Assembly (NCBI RefSeq): GCF_020966755.1
Contig: NZ_JAJKFT010000010.1
Span: 3,814,481 to 3,878,480 of the forward strand
Length of the DNA: 64,000 nucleotides
Source of the DNA: Blastopirellula sediminis
GTDB taxonomy: Bacteria > Planctomycetota > Planctomycetia > Pirellulales > Pirellulaceae
Direction: 5' to 3'
In this document: positions 50,128-58,895 of the stretch, piece after piece
How positions within the stretch are numbered: the first letter of the stretch is position 1
How the letters are laid out: each line of letters begins with the position of its first letter
Notes under the pieces: model-generated
Seen by the model: the letters and a program-made list of their open reading frames with translations, nothing else
Told to the model about the DNA's origin: nothing
The model's database searches: none
Program-made: the position numbers and the translations under genes

Positions 50128-51615
50128 CTACGAGACGGTTTCGGCCACTTGGACCGTGGGGAGGCGAATGCGGAATGTCGAACCGACGCCCGGTTCGCTG
50201 GTGACGTTCAGGTCGCCGCCGTGAACGTCTTCCACAATATGTTTGGCCAACGGCAAACCGAGCCCGGTTCCGGAGGCCATCTTTTGATCTTTCTTCACGC
50301 GGTAGAACTTCTCGAACACGCGATCGCAGTCTTCCGGGCTGAGGCCGACGCCGGTGTCTTCCACCTCAAACACGACGTCGCGGTCCTGCATTCGACTGCG
50401 GAGCGTCACTTTGCCGTTGTCGGGGGTGTACTTCAGGGCGTTCGACAGCAGGTTGATCGCGGCCTGCATAATCATGTCGCGATCGACCAGCACGCCCAGG
50501 TACATCGGGCTGAGGTCGGAAATGAGCGTGATGTTCTTTTGCTCGGCGGTCGGTTGCACGATGCGGAAGGCTTCTTCCAGCAGTTCGTTAAGCGAACGCG
50601 GCTTTTTGTTGACGTTGACGACCCCTGCTTCGATCCGGGCCAAATTCAGCAGGTTATCGATCAACCGTTGCAGGCGATCGGCCTGGCTGTTGATCACTTG
50701 CAGGAACTCGTCCCGCGTCTGTTCATCTTCCGCTTCGCCGTCGGCGAGCAGTTCGACGTAGGCCTTGATGCCGGCCAGCGGGGTTTTCATTTCGTGGCTG
50801 ACCGCCGAAACGAATTCGGCGTTGCGGCGTTGGATCGCTTTGTAACCGCTAATGTCGCGCAAGACGGCGACGGCGCCAAAGTTCGGCTCGTCGGCGCCCA
50901 GCTCGTTTTCGAGCTGCTGGCCGATCGTGCTGACGGTGATGCGGTACCAATGTTTGTCGCCGGTCGAGTCGAGCAGCTCGATTTCGCTGACGCGCTGCGT
51001 TGGCGTTTTGCGGAGCCGGGTCTCTTGCAGCAGTTGGACGATTCCTTCCGACGCGATCGCTTCTTGGGCCATCTTCTTTTCGATCAGGTCGGTGATGCCG
51101 AAGATTTCGCGGGAGATTTCGTTGGCGAAGATGATCTCGTCGTACTGGTTCGTCATCAGAACCGGTTCCGACAGCTTCTCGACGATCTCGCGCATCTGTT
51201 CGTGGCGGAGTCCGGTCAAATGCGCCTTTACTTCGCTGCGGACGCGCGATTGTTGCAGTTCGAGCGCCTCGTCCGACAGCGCCTTCATCCGCCGATAGCA
51301 GAGTTCGAGCGGCGATTTCCAGCGGGGCAAGTCGCGAGCTTGCGGGCAAGCGGCGTGCAGATCGTCACTTTCCAATTGTTCGATTGTCGCGTTGGCCAGC
51401 ATTTGCAGCTGGCGAATCGCGCGGTCTTCGGTCGATCGTGCGGTGCGCCAGATGACGAACAGAGCGACCGTAGCGACTCCGCCCGCTCCGCATGCGAGCA
51501 TGCTGCCGACGCCGAGCTCACCCGTCACCAGGCAGACGATAGTCGCCGTAGCCAGTAGCAGCGCGCAGGCGATTGCGGCTATTAGCTCATTGGCGATAGG
51601 CGACTTTTTGATCAT
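50128..51615 (-). CDS. PAS-containing membrane sensor histidine kinase
   Basis: A 495-aa sensor. Two N-terminal TM segments (ELIAAIACALLLATATIVCL and GSMLACGAGGVATVALFVIW) enclose almost no periplasmic loop, so the signal is probably membrane or cytoplasmic. A PAS region at about 140-260 (VLMTNQYDEIIFANEI) precedes the HisKA box SAVSHEMKTPLAGI (phospho-His) and the ATPase domain (LLSNALKYTPDNG, DTGVGLSPED, GTGLGLPLAKHIVED). First gene of a five-gene operon. It should phosphorylate the response regulator encoded next. A hairpin-dense leader lies directly upstream. Confidence 0.95.
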   Translation of the reverse strand: MIKKSPIANELIAAIACALLLATATIVCLVTGELGVGSMLACGAGGVATVALFVIWRTARSTEDRAIRQLQMLANATIEQLESDDLHAACPQARDLPRWKSPLELCYRRMKALSDEALELQQSRVRSEVKAHLTGLRHEQMREIVEKLSEPVLMTNQYDEIIFANEISREIFGITDLIEKKMAQEAIASEGIVQLLQETRLRKTPTQRVSEIELLDSTGDKHWYRITVSTIGQQLENELGADEPNFGAVAVLRDISGYKAIQRRNAEFVSAVSHEMKTPLAGIKAYVELLADGEAEDEQTRDEFLQVINSQADRLQRLIDNLLNLARIEAGVVNVNKKPRSLNELLEEAFRIVQPTAEQKNITLISDLSPMYLGVLVDRDMIMQAAINLLSNALKYTPDNGKVTLRSRMQDRDVVFEVEDTGVGLSPEDCDRVFEKFYRVKKDQKMASGTGLGLPLAKHIVEDVHGGDLNVTSEPGVGSTFRIRLPTVQVAETVS

Positions 51616-51726
51616 CGTATTAACTCGATTTCAATGACACATTTGCCCCTGTAGCGCGACGGCGGCGGAATCTAGGCGCATTAGCGCCCACCCGCGTTTG
51701 ACGCAACATCTTTGAAAAACTAGGTC

Positions 51727-51828
51727 GGACAACGGGTTTGTCCAAGAAACGGAGTCCACCAACCCGGTGGGAAGATACCCCTTTTCGGGGCTTATGGCGC
51801 CGAAGATGCCGATTATGCCTGTGGCGCC
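51727..51828 (-). ncRNA. Four-hairpin structured element upstream of the histidine-kinase operon
   Basis: Four stems stand in a row: GGACAA/TTGTCC (51727-51743), CCACC/GGTGG (51756-51770), CCCC/GGGG (51778-51790) and GGCGCC/GGCGCC (51796-51828). The loops of the first two are complementary (CGGGT with AACCC), which allows a kissing contact. The element lies between the methyltransferase stop and the kinase start, about 110-215 bp upstream of the latter. It could be a leader RNA, a small RNA or a terminator cluster. Orientation is inferred from the flanking genes. No known riboswitch class recognised. Confidence 0.45.
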
Positions 51829-51857
51829 GAGAAAATCAGATGCCGCGACGGTTTCCC

Positions 51858-52751
51858 TTATGCGACCTGAGAACTGCGGCTCTCGCCGGTGCGGACCGCT
51901 CGCAGCGAAGCGGCGAGCTGCGACAGCTCTCCCCCCGCTTCATATTGAAAGGAGATTTCGACCACGTCCCCCGCTTCGACCTGCTGGGGGCGATCGAGCG
52001 GCATCACCAGGAACTGGTTATGCCAGGGAACGACTCGCTGATCCTCGATCAAGACGGTCAGCGCGTTCTTGGTGATGAAACGAACGCCGTTCATCATGCC
52101 CGCCTTGGCGATTCGGAACTTGCCGCTCCAGGCAATATTGGTGCGCAGCGGTCGGTCGTACCAGACCATGTGATGCACCGCCGTCTCCGCCAGCACGCTA
52201 GTGTCAGCATGCTCGTCGGCCGGAGCCTGGAAGAGGGGCCCGGTCGCCAGGAAGCCTTCAAACTCAAAGCATTGCTCGACCGGTTGGCATGCCAGCAGCG
52301 TCCCTTCGGGAATGAAACGCGGAAGCTGCGGCCCATGCGCGGCGATGTAATTCTTCTGGAACGCCGAGATCACTTGGACCTGCTTTTCCCGCAGCAGTCC
52401 GACGTGCAGCATCTCGCAAACGACCGCATCGACCGGCGTCGGCGGTGCGAATTCGGCCGCGTCGGCCTGGACGATATGAACCTGGTCGGCGACGTTATTC
52501 GCTTGCAGCATTCGTTCGGCCGCTTCGACCAGTTCCGGGTTCCGCTCGCAGTACCAGACTTCAGCCCCGGCCCGAGCGGCGAAGAACGACATCACGCCGG
52601 TACCGCCCCCAAGATCGACCACCTTGTCGCCCGGTTGAACGCTCGCTTCGATCGCCTCGCGAAAGCTCTTCATGCGATAGCTGTCGCGGAGCATTTCAAA
52701 GTGATAGTGAAGCGGAATGTACTGTCCAAGGACCTCAGTTTCTTTGGGCAT
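51858..52751 (-). CDS. PRMT-like SAM-dependent methyltransferase
   Basis: A 297-aa protein from the ATG at 52751 (GAGAG upstream; the open frame extends further but without signal). Order: HYHFEMLRDSYRMKSFREAI (the conserved N-terminal helices of protein arginine methyltransferases), VVDLGGGTGVMSFFAAR (motif I, 44-60), YCERNPELVEAAER (acidic end of beta-2, Glu69), then VCEMLHVGLL, where the family's double-E loop lies (only one Glu aligned). A C-terminal beta-rich half (TSVLAETAVHHMVWYDRPL, VEISFQYEAGGE) fits the PRMT barrel. Cytoplasmic. Arginine methylation is possible but bacterial relatives often have other substrates. Probably its own transcript. Confidence 0.9.
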   Translation of the reverse strand: MPKETEVLGQYIPLHYHFEMLRDSYRMKSFREAIEASVQPGDKVVDLGGGTGVMSFFAARAGAEVWYCERNPELVEAAERMLQANNVADQVHIVQADAAEFAPPTPVDAVVCEMLHVGLLREKQVQVISAFQKNYIAAHGPQLPRFIPEGTLLACQPVEQCFEFEGFLATGPLFQAPADEHADTSVLAETAVHHMVWYDRPLRTNIAWSGKFRIAKAGMMNGVRFITKNALTVLIEDQRVVPWHNQFLVMPLDRPQQVEAGDVVEISFQYEAGGELSQLAASLRAVRTGESRSSQVA

Positions 52752-53021
52752 AATCTCTCTTCGGCAAAGCTGGCAAAGAACGGGCGCAGAGCGAGGGTGG
52801 GAAAAATAGCAGGCGCCAGCATTTGACGCAAGCGAGAAATAGCGCACGCATTTGGCGAGAAAATGCAAAAAGACGCCCTAAGAATGCCAGGAAAGGAGGT
52901 TTTTCCGGAAATTAGCTCGTCTTTTTCCTCGGGTATGGAATAAAATTAACAGGGTAGGAAGCGATGAGGTCGCATACCCTCTCCTGCAGTCGCACCACAC
53001 GCGAAACGGAGTTCTTCAATC

Positions 53022-53264
53022 ATGCCTCTGAAAAGCTTATTGCTGATAATCGGAGCCGGCTGGATCATGCTTGGCTCGCTGGCGCTAGGTCCAGGATTGA
53101 TCGTCTATCCGCTGGCCTGGACGGCGGTGGCGGTCGGCTTCTACCTGCTGCACCGGATGCTGGGGGGCCAAATCTCGGGCATCAGCACGCAAGCAGTCGC
53201 GTCTAAAGGGGCTGCGCCGCATGCCGGCGCCAGCGGATCGTCCTCGCGAGCTTCGACGGCGTAA
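53022..53264 (+). CDS. Small two-helix membrane protein
   Basis: An 80-aa protein with GGAG 10 nt upstream of the ATG. Residues ~5-25 (LLLIIGAGWIMLGSLALGPG) and ~26-46 (LIVYPLAWTAVAVGFYLLHR) are two hydrophobic segments joined by a Gly-Pro turn. The remainder is a Ser/Ala-rich soluble tail. No known family. Faces the divergently read methyltransferase. Coding is supported by the ribosome site and hydrophobic profile. Confidence 0.6.
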   Translation: MPLKSLLLIIGAGWIMLGSLALGPGLIVYPLAWTAVAVGFYLLHRMLGGQISGISTQAVASKGAAPHAGASGSSSRASTA

Positions 53265-53474
53265 CGTCTTCGACCGAATAACCATGACGTTTTAACATCG
53301 CGTGCTATCAACACGCGCTGGATGTGCCGATCGCTCCGATAAAAATTTCGCGCTGCATCGCGATCTGGAAGAACGTGGGAAACCGACGGAAGCCAATCTC
53401 AATCCGTCGCATCGGCTCGCCGATACTTCGGGATAGTTTCGCCCCGATTGGTTTCTTACTGCTCAGGATCGCAC

Positions 53475-53660
53475 ATGCTGAAGGAATTGGACGTCGAGAA
53501 TCTGTCTGCCGAAGAAATCGAGATCTTGCTCTCGTGCGGCAGCGACATTTTGTCCCCCTCGCAAGTGCTCGAAGTGCAACTCTTCGTGCAGCGAATTGGC
53601 GGGATTACGAACGCTTACGAAGCGGTACGCGTTCTGAAGAAGTTGGAAGCGGCCGGTTAG
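53475..53660 (+). CDS. Small acidic helical protein
   Basis: A 61-aa protein (MLKELDVENLSAEEIEILLS, then DILSPSQVLEVQLFVQRIGG) with AGGA 6 nt before its ATG. An upstream in-frame ATG at 53448 lacks a ribosome site. Predicted all-helical and acidic, probably a binding or regulatory protein. No recognised family. Convergent with the next small gene. Confidence 0.6.
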   Translation: MLKELDVENLSAEEIEILLSCGSDILSPSQVLEVQLFVQRIGGITNAYEAVRVLKKLEAAG

Positions 53661-53710
53661 CTGCAAATGCAGCCGGCTGCCGTCGGTAAGACGGTCAGCC
53701 CGAATAACGA

Positions 53711-53881
53711 CTACTCCGCGGACCCGCTTGAGGTTTCGTACCGCATCAGCTCGACCCAATCGAGGTAATCCTCGATCTCGTCATACGGCATACCGAGCTC
53801 CAGCGCCGACTGAATCGCAGCGATTCGTTCTAAGTACGAGTGCGACGACTCGAGCAGCAACTTCGCTTTTTCATGAGCCAT
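53711..53881 (-). CDS. Small helical protein
   Basis: A 56-aa protein from the ATG at 53881 (GGAG 9 nt upstream): MAHEKAKLLLESSHSYLERI followed by QSALELGMPYDEIEDYLDWV. Two amphipathic helices with acidic and aromatic residues. A longer frame (76 aa) starts further out without ribosome site. No known family. The composition resembles the small acidic protein encoded beside it. Confidence 0.55.
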   Translation of the reverse strand: MAHEKAKLLLESSHSYLERIAAIQSALELGMPYDEIEDYLDWVELMRYETSSGSAE

Positions 53882-54187
53882 GGGCGATGTCTCCCCCCAA
53901 GGTACGACCTGTTCGTTGCAACCATAGCACCGAATAGGCATTCAAGAAATACGAACTTTAAAAATCGTCGTGCGCTAGCCCTCTATCGACCTGCGCGCGG
54001 GGCTAACAATAGTTATCTGCAATAAATCTATGGCGCTAGCGGCGCTGTCGCGTTAGCTGGTGCGTTCCGGTTATGACGGTCGCGCTAATTATAGGAGCGC
54101 CGCTTATGCAGGGAATGGTCGGCACGTCCCGTTTTGGCGAACTAGACTTCAAAGCCCAGTCTCTTCTGCCATTAACGGAGGTTCGCC
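53882..54187. other. Gap upstream of the AAA+ ATPase gene
   Basis: 306 bp between the small divergent gene and the ATPase. A weak inverted repeat GCTAGCCC...GGGGCTAAC (53974-54007) resembles the REP core. The right end holds GGAGGT 5 nt before the ATPase start, the strongest ribosome site in the window. No gene seen. Confidence 0.4.
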
Positions 54188-55516
<1,329 letters not shown>

Positions 55517-55599
55517 TCCGATTCGTAGCACAAAGCGTTAGAGCGGAGTGATACAATCGTTGAGCAAGCGGTTTCCTACCGAATCGGGACTTGCCAACG

Positions 55600-55848
55600 A
55601 TGCTCCGCGAAGAAGAAATCCAGACCCATGCCGGCGGCGCATCGCACGGCGGCGACTTCCCGCGACTCGTTCATGCTCCTACCGGAATTGAACGATGTCA
55701 TCCCGGTCCCTTAGCAGGCGTCAATCGCTACGAACTTACGCAGCAATGGTTGGCGGAAATCGAAGCGGAATTGGTCGCGCACGGCCTTCACCAATACGTC
55801 ATTCCAGAGTATCGAACGAAGAACCGGCGGCAGCAGAAGCGGCCGTAA
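55600..55848 (+). CDS. Small uncharacterised protein
   Basis: An 82-aa frame (MLREEEIQTHAGGASHGGDF, then LTQQWLAEIEAELVAHGLHQ) starting from the ATG at 55600; a TTG nine bases earlier is also in frame. The second half is amphipathic helical and ends with a basic tail KNRRQQKRP. No clear ribosome site and no known family. A REP-like element and terminator follow. Could be a real small gene or chance. Confidence 0.4.
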   Translation: MLREEEIQTHAGGASHGGDFPRLVHAPTGIERCHPGPLAGVNRYELTQQWLAEIEAELVAHGLHQYVIPEYRTKNRRQQKRP

Positions 55849-55867
55849 TTGGTGCGCCGACCGCATT

Positions 55868-55890
55868 TCCCTCGCTTGCGCTTCAGGCTA
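55868..55890. repeat. REP-like element (degenerate)
   Basis: TCCCTCGCTTGCGCTTCAGG (55868-55887) followed by CTA corresponds to the arm core at 45708-45735 with about five differences. It sits between the small protein gene and the terminator of the next gene. The Pirellulaceae-type consensus CTAGCCCGAAGCGC...GAGGGA is recalled from general knowledge, not searched. Confidence 0.5.
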
Positions 55891-55897
55891 CGAAGAT

Positions 55898-55926
55898 AAA
55901 AAAAGGGTGCGTCGAAACGCACCCTT
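55898..55926 (-). terminator. Rho-independent terminator of the GGDEF-CBS gene
   Basis: AAGGGTGCGT (55903-55912) pairs with ACGCACCCTT (55917-55926) around CGAA. In the minus direction seven T follow. It lies 18 bp after the stop of the GGDEF-CBS protein gene. Confidence 0.9.
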
Positions 55927-55944
55927 AGTTCACCGTTTTGTCGA

Positions 55945-57348
55945 TTACGCTTCGGCGCCCATTTCCACCATCAGCGGCCGACTGACGACGTAGAATTCGG
56001 TCGTCGGGATGTCGTCGCGAGATTCGGCGTAGCTGGTCGAATCGATCGGTTCGCTCAAGAGGGCCAAGTCGTCGCGAGAGACGAAGCCGAGCGGTTTTCC
56101 TCGGTCGACGATCGCGACGCAAGGAGTGGGATGTTCCGAGAAGTAGTTCACCAGCTCGCTGAAGGAAGCGTTCGATTCCATCTGCGGGAAGTTGGCGTCG
56201 ACCAGTTCGGCCGCCGTCAGTTCGCGGGAACGGACCGCACGGTTTTGGACCACGTCACGGGTAATGGCGCCGGCGAATTTCCGCTGGGCGTCGAGAACCG
56301 GGGCGACGTCCAGGTCATGCTTGGCGAACGCCGCAATCACCTCGTCGGCTGGAGTGGTAGAGGCCAATTGAACGAAGGTGGGACGAAGGACGTCGGCGGT
56401 TGTGGTGCCGTCAAACAAGCGGCCGTGCGAACTGCCGCCAGCGGCGTCTTCGTTCTGCAGTTGACGCAGCGAAGCGACGAAGTTGCCCCCTGATTTTTTC
56501 GCGAATTCGAGCCGTTCCTGGACGTTTTCCCACAGTTCCTCGGCGATCGGTCCCGAATCGGCCGAAGCGGCGACGCCGACGCTGACCGACAATTTGAGGG
56601 TGCTGTCGGCATGTTGGAAATCGGCGGCGGCGATCGTTTGCCGGATTTCCTCGGCCCACTGATACGCCTCATCCGAGGTCGAATTGGGAAGCAGAACCGC
56701 TAACTGATCGACCGAAGGCTGACACATGCGGTAGGTCGGCAGCATTTCGCTGCGAATGATCGTCGTCACCTGTTCGACGATCCGATCAAAACCGGGATCG
56801 GGACCAAAGCGAAGCGCGTAATCGACGTCAAACAGAACCAGGCTCACTTCGTTGCCGGTTGTAGCGGCGTCGCGCAAATCTTCACGCAAGAGACGGAGGA
56901 GAACCCCGGAGTTCCCCAAACCCGAACCCGAACGCCGACCGACCCGACGATGAAGACGGCTTTCGACTTCCAAAGAGCGAGCTGCGGCCCGAATGCGGAC
57001 CAGCAGTTCGGTAAAACGCAGCGGACGCGGAATGATGTCGTCAGCCCCCCCGGCCAGCGCGTCGAAGACCCGCTCCGGCGAGTCGCTGTCGGTGATCGCG
57101 ATCGCATAGACGTACGCTTGGGTGGAGTGCTGATCCCGCCGTGGACTTTGCAGAACGGCGGCCGCCCGCGGCGTGTTGGTGTCGACAATGACCAGGTCCG
57201 GCTCACGACTAGCGAGGGCCCATTCGGCCTGATCAGCGTCGGCCGCCACGTACGCTTCCAAGCGGCAAGCGCTCAAGAATTCGGCCGTACGTCGGAGAAA
57301 AGAGCGGTCAGGCGATACGAGCAATACGCGGAGCGGTCGGCGTTGCAT
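55945..57348 (-). CDS. Response regulator with degenerate GGDEF and paired CBS domains
   Basis: A 467-aa protein from the ATG at 57348. A receiver domain (1-115) keeps Asp56 (VIVDTNTP), but the first acidic pair is SPDRS and the conserved Lys is Arg108, so phosphorylation may be altered. The GGDEF domain (~145-300) keeps LVLFDVDYAL, but the active-site GGDEF itself is SVDQL (212-216, in PSVDQLAVLLP). It therefore cannot make c-di-GMP in the usual way. A C-terminal CBS pair follows (ADVLRPTFVQLASTTPADEV, VDANFPQMESNASFSELVNY), which in other proteins binds adenine nucleotides. Cytoplasmic sensor or scaffold inferred. Divergent from the FHA gene. Confidence 0.9.
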   Translation of the reverse strand: MQRRPLRVLLVSPDRSFLRRTAEFLSACRLEAYVAADADQAEWALASREPDLVIVDTNTPRAAAVLQSPRRDQHSTQAYVYAIAITDSDSPERVFDALAGGADDIIPRPLRFTELLVRIRAAARSLEVESRLHRRVGRRSGSGLGNSGVLLRLLREDLRDAATTGNEVSLVLFDVDYALRFGPDPGFDRIVEQVTTIIRSEMLPTYRMCQPSVDQLAVLLPNSTSDEAYQWAEEIRQTIAAADFQHADSTLKLSVSVGVAASADSGPIAEELWENVQERLEFAKKSGGNFVASLRQLQNEDAAGGSSHGRLFDGTTTADVLRPTFVQLASTTPADEVIAAFAKHDLDVAPVLDAQRKFAGAITRDVVQNRAVRSRELTAAELVDANFPQMESNASFSELVNYFSEHPTPCVAIVDRGKPLGFVSRDDLALLSEPIDSTSYAESRDDIPTTEFYVVSRPLMVEMGAEA

Positions 57349-57659
57349 AAGCGTCACTTGCTGAATAGCGGTCGAAAAGAAGAGAAGAGCGTTGACTTTT
57401 GGCAACATCGCCGCCGAAGCGACTTTGCAAGCCATCGATAACATAGGTCAAAAAGATTCGGCAAGCGGAGCAATCTTGGGAAACAAATTGGCAGGATTCT
57501 GGAAAATCCGTCGGTCCGGAGAATTCAATGCTATGTTTTCGATGCATGTCGCTCCGCTGCGCGTGCGCATAACCTTATCCAATGTCCCCTTTCTCGGCAA
57601 AAACTCGATGTCGGAAGGGTTCAAATCGACGTGACTTTTCGCCTGCGAGAAGGTTCCCC
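57349..57659. other. Divergent promoter region, GGDEF-CBS and FHA genes
   Basis: 311 bp between two divergently read genes, so both promoters must lie here. TTGACT at about 57393 (plus strand) resembles a -35 box, but no confident -10 partner was identified. No small gene or repeat. Confidence 0.45.
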
Positions 57660-58787
57660 ATGCACACAGAAGTCCTGTTCGATCCGCAAGTAGGCGCCCC
57701 GTACTTCGAAATTATTTCGGCGGAGAGCGGCGAGACGCGCAAACTGGCGATCGAAAAGTTTCCTTTTTCCATCGGCCGCAACGACTCGTGCGACTATCCG
57801 GTGGAATCGGGACGCGTATCTCGCGAGCACGCCTTGCTGCTGAAAGAAGGCAACCAGTATCTGCTTCGCGATTTGAACAGCACCAACGGGACCTTCGTTA
57901 ACGGCGAGAAGATCACGGAGAAGGTAATCTCCGACGGCGATACCTTGATGGTCGCCGACATCGAATTTGACTTCCACAGCGGCAATCAGGCGCAGCAGCG
58001 GCAAACCGTCACGCTGCAAATGGACGGAAGCCCTCCTGCGGCGCCGGCGAGCGAAGGAACTTTTTTCGATTCGCTGCATGCGTTCCGCCGCTGGCAAGAG
58101 ATCGCCGCCGTGGGCGGAGTTCGCGTCGATTTCGACGGCATCTACGATCTAACTTCCGGCGATCCCTTCGGCTTTCTTGTCCGCCGCATGATTGACGGCA
58201 ACGTCAGTCCGGACGATCCGATCAGCCGCAAGATTCTTGATACCGAGTGCCGTTTGACCGAACGTCTGCTCCGTTTGCACCGGCTGCGGGCTTACTCGGC
58301 GGCTGAGATGCTGCCGGAGAACGCCTGTTTGTTTCTGCGGCCGGAGCAATACGAGATCGGCTCGACCAGCTTTCTCGATTCGGTCGCCTACGCGCGTGAT
58401 CAGTCGCCGGAAGCGCGGCGGACCGTCATCGTCATTCCGGACGAAGCGGTGTGCGAACTGCCGTTCTTCCGTGAGTTTATGAACGAATTGCAGTCGATCG
58501 GTTGCGAAACGGCGTTCGCCGGGTTCCATCCGTCGAAGTCGCGGCTGGAGGATTACCTGGACCTGGCGCCCGACTACATCGAATTCCACGAAACGGTCGC
58601 CCGCGAAATCGACGACGATGCGCGACTGCAAGAGGCGATGCGCGAAGTGATTCGCACTTGCCAGGAAAAACACATTACTACGATTGCGACTGGGGTGCAT
58701 GCCGAAGCGAGCGCGCAGCGGTTCCGCGACCTGGGAGCGAATATGAGTCGAGGAAGGTATCGACGTCGCGACGCTGGGCAAGCGTAG
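57660..58787 (+). CDS. FHA-domain protein with degenerate EAL domain
   Basis: A 375-aa protein. The ATG at 57660 has AAGG 6 nt upstream, and the frame is open 26 codons further. The N-terminal FHA domain (~30-115) has the phosphothreonine pocket: IGRNDSCDYPV, GRVSREHALL (Ser54, His57) and LNSTNGTFVNG. The rest (~150-360) follows an EAL phosphodiesterase fold (FDGIYDLTSGDPFGFLVRRM, near the end TIATGVHAEASAQRFRDLG). The EAL, ITE-like, DDFG and EGVE motifs are all lost. So it probably binds rather than cleaves c-di-GMP, or neither. The end ...GRYRRRDAGQA lies out of register with the fold. A +1 shift would continue in good codons to 58815. Confidence 0.9.
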   Translation: MHTEVLFDPQVGAPYFEIISAESGETRKLAIEKFPFSIGRNDSCDYPVESGRVSREHALLLKEGNQYLLRDLNSTNGTFVNGEKITEKVISDGDTLMVADIEFDFHSGNQAQQRQTVTLQMDGSPPAAPASEGTFFDSLHAFRRWQEIAAVGGVRVDFDGIYDLTSGDPFGFLVRRMIDGNVSPDDPISRKILDTECRLTERLLRLHRLRAYSAAEMLPENACLFLRPEQYEIGSTSFLDSVAYARDQSPEARRTVIVIPDEAVCELPFFREFMNELQSIGCETAFAGFHPSKSRLEDYLDLAPDYIEFHETVAREIDDDARLQEAMREVIRTCQEKHITTIATGVHAEASAQRFRDLGANMSRGRYRRRDAGQA

Positions 58788-58895
58788 CAAAGACGTCTTA
58801 CAAATATCGCGTTGATAGAGTAACCGGAGCGCGTTTCCAGGCCGGGCCGTCTGGAGACCATCGCAACCATGAAAGCGTTTTAAGGCGAACTTTCC

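Noticed and set aside
51727-51828. Known riboswitch class (c-di-GMP or SAM) for the hairpin row
   Set aside because: No match to consensus cores I know. Listed only as an unclassified structure.
53324-53689. 121-codon plus-strand frame over the small acidic gene
   Set aside because: The other frame has a ribosome site and a natural composition. This one is an alternate-frame shadow.
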